NCBI GenBank assembly: GCA_003224995.1
Contig: QIAI01000447.1
Span: forward strand, 1 to 8,720
Source of the DNA: Acidobacteriota bacterium
Lineage (GTDB): Bacteria; Acidobacteriota; Terriglobia; Terriglobales; Acidobacteriaceae
Length of the DNA stretch: 8,720 bases
Reading direction: 5' to 3'
The stretch's first letter is position 1; each line of letters starts with the position of its first letter. A program made the translations under genes and the position numbers. The notes under the pieces are model-generated. The model was given only the letters and a program-made list of their open reading frames with translations, did no database searches and was not told where the DNA came from. Shown here in pieces: positions 1 through 5,256 of the stretch.

Positions 1-279
1 ACCTAGCAGGAAAAATCTTCCATCGGTGCCCAGCGCCAGGCAATTCGCCACCCGTGCATTGACGTGCACACCACCCGGCAGGCCATCGAGCAACACGCGA
101 GTGCCCGGCTCCAGGGCGCGCGAAAGTTTTACCCCGCAGCCCTGCGGATTCACGACCAGAGTATGGCATTGCTCGGCAAGCAGCGGCGCGGGAGCCAGCG
201 TGGTCAGGCGCAGCGGGATCTCGACCCGCATACGCGTCATGCGGCGCGGAGACTCGGGCGACTTGGCTACCGGAGACAT
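1..279 (-). CDS. PilZ-like domain protein, N-terminal part (truncated by window edge)
   Basis: The minus strand is open from an ATG at 279 to the window edge, giving 93 residues without a stop. An Arg-rich start (RRMTRMR, residues 12-18, containing RxxxR) is followed by a beta-rich stretch, then HTLVVNPQGCGVKLSRALEPGTRV (in two parts, residues 39-50 and 51-61) and VNARV. That order (RxxxR, a strand, N-x-x-x-x-G, 'L-x-x-G-x-x-V') is the pattern of PilZ domains, which bind cyclic di-GMP. The usual (D/N)xSxxG motif reads NPQGCG here, so Ser is replaced by Gln and c-di-GMP binding is not assured. Internal ATGs at 240 and 231 are alternative starts; no clear Shine-Dalgarno decides between them. 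It lies 112 bases downstream of the radical SAM gene on the same strand and is probably not part of that cluster. The call rests on fold pattern only. Confidence 0.55.
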   Translation of the reverse strand, partial: MSPVAKSPESPRRMTRMRVEIPLRLTTLAPAPLLAEQCHTLVVNPQGCGVKLSRALEPGTRVLLDGLPGGVHVNARVANCLALGTDGRFFLLG

Positions 280-391
280 GATCAGACTTGCGGAAGAAGC
301 CCGCAAATTAAAGTGTGCCAAATCCGAGCCTGATTAGCGATGAGATAACACGAATCCGGAGGTCACGAAAGTAACCGCTCGTCCCCGGACG

Positions 392-1486
392 CTACATCGT
401 CATTGGCAGGATCTGCACCAGCGGGCCGTGGGAGGCTAGCGCTGCTTTACGCAACATGTTCGCCGAAGGTATACCAGTGCGGTGGAAGGACTTTTCGCAG
501 TCAGAACTGGACGGTCCGCGCATGCTGCCCTCCATGTAAGCCAGGCCGGGACAGCGCGTGCAGGTGCCCGCGTGCGAGCACGACGAACACACCGTGAGAT
601 CCTTCACCTTGATGGAACGGACTTCCTGCATCTGTGGCGAGCGATACCAGATCTCCGCAAACTTCTGCTGGCGCAGGCTCCCGGTCGGTAGCGGAAACTG
701 CACGCAGGGAAAAACCTGCCCGTAAGGATCGATATAGCAGGCGGTGTGCCCGGCGCTGCACGAGTAGCCTTCCATGACGTCTTCGCCCGGAGCCTGCGGC
801 GGCGCGCAAAATTCTTCCACGTCGCCCACCAGATCGGGATCGGTAAACATCCCGTCGAGTTCATCGTCATCCACGCGCAAGCTGAGCACCGACGTGTCGC
901 CATCCAGCTTGGGGGTAACGGTCGGATCCAGCGTGTAGGCCACGCCCAGCTGCTTGGCGAGTGCGTGAGTGCCGGCCTGGTCCTGCCGGTTGACGGTCAT
1001 CATCACGTTCGACATGGTGACCTTCAACCCGTGAGACTTCAGAAAGCGAATTGAATTGATCGTGCGCTTGAGCGATCCCGGCAACTTGGTGATGGCATCA
1101 TGCACTTCAGGCCGGTGCGAATAGACGCTGAGTTGCACCTGCTCCACCCCGAGTTCCTTCAGGCGCCTGGCTTCCGCCTCGTGGATCATGACTCCATTCG
1201 TCTTCACCTTCACGTTGAAAGTGAGGCGGCGCGCATACTCCACAATTTCCAGAAAATCCTGCCGCATGAAAACTTCGCCGCCGCTGAAGGTTAGAAAAAA
1301 TACTCCCGCTTCCGCCAGTTGATCGAGCACGTCCTTGATCTCGGCGGTGGTCATCTCGCCGTTGTCTTCGTGGTCAAGGTAGCAATGCACACAGCGTTCG
1401 TTGCAGCGGTAGGTGACATCGATGTGCACGCTGAGTGGGATACCCAGCGCCATCGCTCGGTCGTTCATCTCGACCATCAGGCTCAT
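392..1486 (-). CDS. Radical SAM/SPASM peptide-modifying enzyme (PqqE-like)
   Basis: This is a 364-residue radical SAM enzyme. The 4Fe-4S/SAM motif CxxxCxxC is at C28, C32 and C35 (YRCNERCVHCY), followed by FSGGE at 67-71 and QLSVYS at 118-123. A C-terminal SPASM domain for auxiliary clusters is visible: C243-x12-G256-x4-C261, then C300-x2-C303-x5-C309-x2-C312, then C330. The third spacing is x2, where the common pattern has x3. SPASM enzymes such as PqqE and sactionine or Cys-linking synthases act on ribosomal peptides, usually with a PqqD partner. The gene directly upstream is PqqD-like and overlaps it by ATGA (ATG at 1486-1484, TGA at 1485-1483), so the pair is probably translationally coupled. 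Its probable substrate is the small peptide at 3143-3325. The actual reaction (thioether, C-C or other link) cannot be read from the sequence. It is the last gene of the cluster. Confidence 0.9.
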   Translation of the reverse strand: MSLMVEMNDRAMALGIPLSVHIDVTYRCNERCVHCYLDHEDNGEMTTAEIKDVLDQLAEAGVFFLTFSGGEVFMRQDFLEIVEYARRLTFNVKVKTNGVMIHEAEARRLKELGVEQVQLSVYSHRPEVHDAITKLPGSLKRTINSIRFLKSHGLKVTMSNVMMTVNRQDQAGTHALAKQLGVAYTLDPTVTPKLDGDTSVLSLRVDDDELDGMFTDPDLVGDVEEFCAPPQAPGEDVMEGYSCSAGHTACYIDPYGQVFPCVQFPLPTGSLRQQKFAEIWYRSPQMQEVRSIKVKDLTVCSSCSHAGTCTRCPGLAYMEGSMRGPSSSDCEKSFHRTGIPSANMLRKAALASHGPLVQILPMTM

Positions 1487-1740
1487 TGCGACTCCGCCGT
1501 TCCGGGTTGATTTGTCGGGATTGGCTCTTCCGAGACCAACAAAATTCCGTGCTGCGAAAGCTCGCTTACGAACTGCTCCGCGTCACGCCGGGCCTCTTCG
1601 GGCTCCACTTCAAAATCGCGGCACACCTCGCGCTCCACAATTTCCGCCAGTGCCGTGTGTCCGTCTGCCGCTCGCCAGATCGCCGTGGCCACTTCGTTCA
1701 ACGTAAAGAATGTCGAATCCACGGCCGACATAATCATCAT
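1483..1740 (-). CDS. Short PqqD-like RiPP recognition element protein
   Basis: An 85-residue protein with the PqqD core: FFTLNEVATAIW (11-22), a DG turn (26-27), then helices with LAEIVEREV (31-39) and a C-terminal helix ending ELSQHGIL. PqqD-type domains bind the leader of a precursor peptide and present it to a radical SAM or other enzyme. The next gene is that enzyme, joined by an ATGA overlap. The protein starts only 13 residues before LNE, whereas full PqqD domains usually have some 25-30 residues there forming a beta hairpin. An in-frame stop at 1764-1762 prevents a long upstream extension, so the shortness is real in this sequence. ATG triplets at 1740, 1737 and 1731 are all possible starts; the HprK-like gene stops 13 bases upstream of the first. 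The family call is secure; whether it still binds a leader is uncertain. Confidence 0.85.
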   Translation of the reverse strand: MMIMSAVDSTFFTLNEVATAIWRAADGHTALAEIVEREVCRDFEVEPEEARRDAEQFVSELSQHGILLVSEEPIPTNQPGTAESQ

Positions 1741-1753
1741 CTCTACGTTGGAC

Positions 1754-2572
1754 TCATTGGATCAGATCCCATACTCGTGCGTCCGGATAAAACGTCAGCC
1801 GGAAAGCAGGAACACGCCCCAAAAACTCGCAGGCTGACCGAAACACCATCTTCACCAGGTTCTCATCATCCGCGAAAAACAGGATGTTGCGCAATAGCAT
1901 TCGCAGGGCGTCCCCTGTGTCGATCGGGTCGATGCTGTTTTTCGGTCCCTTGGCAAGGAAGTATAAGCGCTTGATCGGGGCCGCCTCATTCGCGCCCAGT
2001 CGGGCCAACTCGCCCGCAAATGGGGTACCGCAAGCGCAATAAGAATCACCCTCGCGACGAATGTAGGAAATCTCGTCGGTTAGCAGAACGGAATCGGCCG
2101 GGGCGAGTCGCGAAATCGTCGTCTTGCCGGCCCCCGACACGCCCGAGAAAACAAAAGCTCGGCCGTTGCGGATCGCGCTGGCGCCATGCAGCAGAAACCC
2201 GCCTTCCTTCGCCTGGATGAGAGTGTGCACAATGCGCAAGACCGAATCAATCGCGTAGGGACTCAGCGACTGCAGAATTTTCCCCCGCCCCAGGCGTGGA
2301 TCCCATTCTGCGCGAAAATCGCCCCGCTCCAGCCGCCAAACCCCACCATCGCTCCAAACTCGCAGCTCTTCTGCTCGCGATAGCGCACGTTCGGGATGGA
2401 TCACGTCCACGTCAAGGGCGAAAAAAGAATCTCCCGCCGGACGCACAAATCCCGCGTAGCGTTTTTCCAGCAATGCGCGGAAGGCCGCATCGTCGGTGCG
2501 CAAACGGATTGGCATTCCGCCAATCTCTACCGCAACGTCGGGACCGCCTGCGGATTGTTCCGTCTGCAGCAT
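1754..2572 (-). CDS. HPr kinase-like (HprK-related) ATPase
   Basis: From the ATG at 2572 this is 272 residues; a GTG at 2599 would add nine residues. Neither start has a strong ribosome site, and the conserved part begins near VAVEIGG, after both. The C-terminal half carries FLLHGAS (126-132), a Walker A loop GVSGAGKT (144-151) and LLTDE (163-167), the layout of the HPr Ser kinase/phosphorylase and PEPCK-like nucleotide fold. True HprK has an additional N-terminal domain and phosphorylates HPr; this shorter, divergent form is the 'HprK-related' type found near PqqD and S24/S26 peptidase genes. In paeninodin-type lasso clusters such a kinase phosphorylates the C-terminal Ser of the precursor. 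The candidate precursor here ends Ser-Ser, so a similar role is possible but inferred. The gene lies between the peptidase and PqqD genes with small gaps. Confidence 0.82.
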   Translation of the reverse strand: MLQTEQSAGGPDVAVEIGGMPIRLRTDDAAFRALLEKRYAGFVRPAGDSFFALDVDVIHPERALSRAEELRVWSDGGVWRLERGDFRAEWDPRLGRGKILQSLSPYAIDSVLRIVHTLIQAKEGGFLLHGASAIRNGRAFVFSGVSGAGKTTISRLAPADSVLLTDEISYIRREGDSYCACGTPFAGELARLGANEAAPIKRLYFLAKGPKNSIDPIDTGDALRMLLRNILFFADDENLVKMVFRSACEFLGRVPAFRLTFYPDARVWDLIQ

Positions 2573-2617
2573 GAATGATATTCGCTCATTGCCGGGCACG
2601 CGAGCCGGTCAATGGTT

Positions 2618-3130
2618 CTATCCCAGAGAAATGCTCTCCGGGGCAAGCTTTGATTTCGATCCGTCCGCGGGCGAGTGCCACGCGTGCCATCGAAGCGTAA
2701 GACTCCGCAGGCGTCCTGATGCGGTAAGCAGCAAGCCCACCAAACGCCGCGCCGTGGAGCATGCCGGAACCTCGATCTCGCGATCGCTCCGCCGCAGGAC
2801 CGTCACTTTTCCTAGAACTTGTTCCGGCAGTACCGCCGCGTCGTCGTCAGGGAGGGCATCCCCACGCGCGATCAGGCACCTTCCTGAGTTGGCATCGAAG
2901 GTGTCGACCACCCGATGGATGAAAAACCGCTCTTCGCGGGAGAAGAGGACGACATCGCCCACGCGAATTTGTTCCAACGAACGCGCTTCAATGGTCAGCA
3001 GATCGCCCGGCCATATGGTGGGCAGCATGCTGTAACCGAACGCCGCCAGGCAGACCTTTCCCGTGGTTCGAAGGACATCCGTCGCCAGTTTGCGCTTAAC
3101 CTGGTCCGGGGACTCGGCGATTTGCGGCAT
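2618..3130 (-). CDS. S24/S26 (Sec11-type) signal-peptidase-like protease
   Basis: From the ATG at 3130 this is 170 residues; an in-frame TTG at 3139 would add three. The catalytic core has GYSMLPTIWPGD (32-43) with nucleophile Ser34, then GDVVLFSREERFFIHRVV (58-75), then RGDALPDDD (89-97) and VLGKV. The second catalytic position is His72 in IHRV rather than the Lys of bacterial LepB, as in SipW/Sec11 enzymes, with Asp91 or Asp96 as likely third residue. There is no obvious N-terminal membrane anchor, so it may be cytosolic or peripherally bound through the hydrophobic stretch near RRLVGLLL (about 136-143). The gene directly follows the small peptide gene, and that peptide contains an Ala-Leu-Ala site. 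Leader removal is therefore the most likely role, by inference. Sec11-like proteins of this kind are also annotated next to PqqD and HprK-like genes in other RiPP-like loci. Confidence 0.85.
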   Translation of the reverse strand: MPQIAESPDQVKRKLATDVLRTTGKVCLAAFGYSMLPTIWPGDLLTIEARSLEQIRVGDVVLFSREERFFIHRVVDTFDANSGRCLIARGDALPDDDAAVLPEQVLGKVTVLRRSDREIEVPACSTARRLVGLLLTASGRLRSLTLRWHAWHSPADGSKSKLAPESISLG

Positions 3131-3142
3131 GGGCTGCAAGAA

Positions 3143-3325
3143 TCAGGAACTTCTGCGACGACGGCGGCACTGGAATTGGGTAGCGACCTTGCCGCAGGCG
3201 AGCGCCATTGTCTCAAACACTTTTTCCGATCGGAACGCAGGCTTACGGTAGGGCTTTTTCACTGCATTTCGGCTGTCGAGAGCGTTCTTGTCTTCATCAA
3301 CCGGAGGATGGTTCTTCTCAGTCAT
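3143..3325 (-). CDS. Candidate RiPP precursor peptide (60 aa, ALACGK type)
   Basis: A 60-residue peptide starts at the ATG at 3325. Its N-terminal half is polar and charged. It then reads KKPYRKPAFRSEKVFET (23-39), MALACGK (40-46) and VATQFQC (47-53), ending R5-S-S (54-60). Y26-x2-P29-x-F31 with F37 resembles the YxxP leader segment bound by PqqD-like domains in lasso peptide systems. Ala41-Leu42-Ala43 followed by Cys44 is a textbook -3/-1 signal-peptidase site, giving a 17-residue core with Cys44 and Cys53. It sits directly upstream of the peptidase gene and in the same operon as PqqD, radical SAM, kinase and exporter. An ATG at 3481 would extend the frame to 112 residues, but the added part looks non-coding and is not needed. 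The ribosome site is weak. The role as precursor is inferred from size, composition and position. Confidence 0.75.
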   Translation of the reverse strand: MTEKNHPPVDEDKNALDSRNAVKKPYRKPAFRSEKVFETMALACGKVATQFQCRRRRRSS

Positions 3326-3492
3326 AGAAATTCCAGAGGCCCTTAGTGCTTGCTTGCACAACGACACCCAAACCCCAGGGTGAAAAGTCGGTGCGGGAAA
3401 GTGTACAACAGAGTCGAAGACATTTGCTAACCGTTCTCGAACGCTGGCGAACCACAACCCTGCTCCCGCGAACTGCCACATTCTGTGGGCAT

Positions 3493-3515
3493 TTCGCGGC
3501 CTTTACGGCCCCGAA
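3493..3515. repeat. Interrupted palindrome upstream of the precursor gene
   Basis: TTCG-C-GGCC-TTTAC-GGCC-C-CGAA is symmetrical: two 4-base arms on each side with one C/C mismatch and a 5-base centre. It lies in the 212-base gap between the permease stop (3538) and the precursor start (3325). There is no T-tract after it on the minus strand, so it is a poor intrinsic terminator. It could be an operator or an RNA hairpin in the precursor leader. The rest of that gap shows no further gene and no convincing promoter. Confidence 0.4.
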
Positions 3516-3537
3516 GTAGTCTAAATTCTGGAACAAC

Positions 3538-4303
3538 TTAGTAAAATGATAATGTTCCCTCCATACGAGCCCGCCGCAAGGTCCAGGAGAAAAACAACAA
3601 GCTAAATGGCACCAGAATGAGTGTAAAAATTATTAATATATAAAGTTCATGCGCGACCACTCCAGGCGAGCTGCCCTCCAGTAGCGCCAGGCGCATGGCT
3701 TCCAGAGAGTGCGTGATGGGAATCAACTGCGCCACATCTTGTAACGCCTTGGGTAACGTTTGAACAGGAAACATCGTTCCCGTCAGAAACCATACCGAAC
3801 CCAGCGCCCACACCACCGCGGACCCTTTTTGGATGGCGAGTTGTAATGCGGCCGCGATCAGACCAATCGCGATGGCAATAAACACCGACAGCGCGAACAC
3901 CAACAAACAGTAATCCTGCCGCCAGATAAAAGAGCAGCGTCACCGTATTGGCGGCAAAGGCCGACATCGCGCTCAGAAAAATCAACACTGGCGGCGAGGT
4001 GGAGGTCGCCATCAGAACTTCCAGCGTCCCGGTTTGCTGAGCTTCCTGCACAGTTTGCAGAAAAGCATGCACGCCCATCAGCAAGAACGTGTAGAAGCCG
4101 GTGCCCACCAGCAGGAATGAAAAATATTCCAGCCCGTCCGGACGGAAGCCCGGCCCCACCGCACGCGAAAGATAATAAAACGCAGCCAGTTCGGTGATGG
4201 CTCCGGCGGCATTGAGCAGAAAACCGGTCCGATAGCGCACCGCGGTCAGCAGATCTCGGCGCACAATCACCGCGGTCTTATCGGCCAGCGAGAGCACACT
4301 CAT
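3538..4303 (-). pseudogene. ABC-2 type transporter permease, frameshifted
   Basis: The two halves of one ABC-2 permease lie in different frames. The first, from ATG 4303, has membrane stretches near residues 27-47, 60-80 and 105-133 and the sequence EAQQTGTLEVLMATSTSPP typical of these exporters; homology fades after residue 132 (AAGLL, about 3908), and the frame then continues as charged, unrelated sequence to 3647. The second, from about 3906, reads VFALSVFIAIAIG and then three further hydrophobic segments, ending RMEGTLSFY, the usual C-terminus. A skip of one base joins them, but about 15 residues normally found between AGLL and VFALS seem absent, so a small deletion is more likely than a single-base error. 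The start overlaps the ATPase stop by ATGA. The second half could only start at a TTG without a ribosome site. Intact, it would export the cluster's product. Sequencing error remains possible. Confidence 0.8.
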
Positions 4304-5100
4304 GGCTGGCTCCGCGCCGCGACGGGCTCGACTTCTTCAAGTTCTCCCGTGGTCTGAAAATAGAAAGAACGCAGCTCGTCCACACTCATGGTTGCAGAGA
4401 GAATCCGTTCAGCCGCCACCGTCCCTTTGAATAAAACCGCCACGTGGTTGCCGACAGCGACCGCTTCGTTGAAGTTGTGAGTGGCCAGAATCACGGTCCC
4501 GCCTTGACTGGGCAACTCCCGCACCAGGTTCCAGAACTGCGCCGCCGAGCCGGGATCGAGACTGCGCGTAGGTTCATCCAGCAAAACCACCGCCGGCTTG
4601 TGAATGAGGGCGCGCGCGATGCCCAGCCGCTGATACATGCCGCTGGAGAACTTCATCACCAGCGTATCGGCGGCATCCCCCAGGCCAGTGCGGCTCAACA
4701 ATTCATCGACACGGCGTGCGCGCGCTCTTCTCGGAATGTCATCCAGGGCCGCAAAAAAATCCAGGTTCTCGCGCGCTGAAAGCCTCGGGAAAAACGACCG
4801 CTCCGTAGCCACGGCAAAACCCACCCTTTGACGCACGTACTTTGAATCCGTGCGGGTATCGAATTGCTGCACCAGCACTCGACCCTCATCAGGGAGCAGC
4901 ATGGTGGAAATTAATTTCAGAGTAGTGGTCTTCCCGCTGCCATTCGGACCCAACAAAACGAGAACACTGCCCGCGGGGACTTGCAGGGAAACGTGATCCA
5001 GCGCGCGAGTTTCGCCGCTGCGCTCACGCCCAAACCAGTTAAACAGCGCCGGGCGATGGCGAAAGATTTTGCTGACGGTCTCGAGTATGACGGCAGGCAT
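4300..5100 (-). CDS. ABC-2 type transporter ATP-binding protein
   Basis: A 266-residue ABC ATPase. Walker A GPNGSGKT is at 51-58, the signature SSGMYQR at 152-158, Walker B VVLLDEP at 171-177, the D-loop follows at SLD (180-182) and the switch His is H208 in LATHN. The Q-loop position reads ATERSFF (98-104) with Glu instead of Gln, a variant also seen in related ABC-2 exporters of the DrrA/CcmA type. A short C-terminal tail ends with a Glu-rich segment. The protein would pair with the permease that overlaps its stop by ATGA and drive export of the peptide product or an associated molecule. The ATG at 5100 is chosen; no clear Shine-Dalgarno is seen, but a good -10 box lies about 27 bases upstream. 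It is the first gene of the minus-strand cluster. Confidence 0.93.
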   Translation of the reverse strand: MPAVILETVSKIFRHRPALFNWFGRERSGETRALDHVSLQVPAGSVLVLLGPNGSGKTTTLKLISTMLLPDEGRVLVQQFDTRTDSKYVRQRVGFAVATERSFFPRLSARENLDFFAALDDIPRRARARRVDELLSRTGLGDAADTLVMKFSSGMYQRLGIARALIHKPAVVLLDEPTRSLDPGSAAQFWNLVRELPSQGGTVILATHNFNEAVAVGNHVAVLFKGTVAAERILSATMSVDELRSFYFQTTGELEEVEPVAARSQP

Positions 5101-5126
5101 GGCAGGTTCGCTGCGGAAGTCTAGGT

Positions 5127-5155
5127 ATTATAGTGGGCGCGCTTAAGAAAATTGA
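5127..5155 (-). promoter_or_regulatory. Putative promoter of the ABC/precursor operon
   Basis: On the minus strand a perfect TATAAT is at 5132-5127. A 17-base spacer leads to TCAATT at 5155-5150, a poor -35 match. Transcription would begin near 5120 and leave about 20 bases of leader before the ABC ATPase ATG at 5100. The -35 area overlaps one arm of an inverted repeat (see the repeat entry at 5138-5249), which may mean regulation. Promoter rules of the host are unknown, so this is tentative. Confidence 0.45.
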
Positions 5156-5249
5156 GGGTCAGCGAATATGGCGGATTCGGCCACGCCAAGCTCGGCTCAA
5201 ATTGCCCCCGATACGTATTCTTAAGAATCTCTCTCAATTCTCTTCGCGC
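5138..5249. repeat. Imperfect inverted repeat and 12-bp palindrome in a divergent intergenic region
   Basis: The 156-base region between the divergent ATGs at 5100 and 5257 holds two related arms. Minus strand 5156-5138 reads CTCAATTTTCTTAAGCGCG, and plus strand 5233-5249 reads CTCAATTCTCTTCGCGC. They match in 12 of the first 13 positions compared without a gap and share GCGC after a one-base gap. Between them, 5217-5228 is a perfect palindrome, ATTCTTAAGAAT, and CTTAAGAA occurs again at 5142-5149. This fits a regulator-binding layout between divergently transcribed genes, but no regulator gene lies in the window. Confidence 0.4.
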
Positions 5250-5256
5250 TGCCCTG

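Noticed and set aside
361..376. GGTCAC-GAAA-GTAACC hairpin after the radical SAM gene as a terminator
   Set aside because: The stem is six pairs with a mismatch and no T-tract follows on the minus strand.
1435..1974. 179-residue plus-strand open frame across the PqqD and HprK-like genes
   Set aside because: It overlaps two conserved genes on the other strand and shows no domain pattern.
3323..3481. A 112-residue reading of the precursor frame from an ATG at 3481
   Set aside because: The extra 52 residues have no leader-like or family-like features and lie in what looks like an untranslated region; the ATG at 3325 gives a normal RiPP precursor size.
3647..3902. The tail of the first permease frame as real protein sequence
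   Set aside because: After the break it becomes charged and Gly/Arg/His-rich, while another frame over the same bases continues the conserved permease.
392..5100. A complete lasso peptide cluster
   Set aside because: No asparagine-synthetase-like cyclase and no transglutaminase-like B2 protease are in the window, so only leader style and tailoring enzymes resemble lasso systems.
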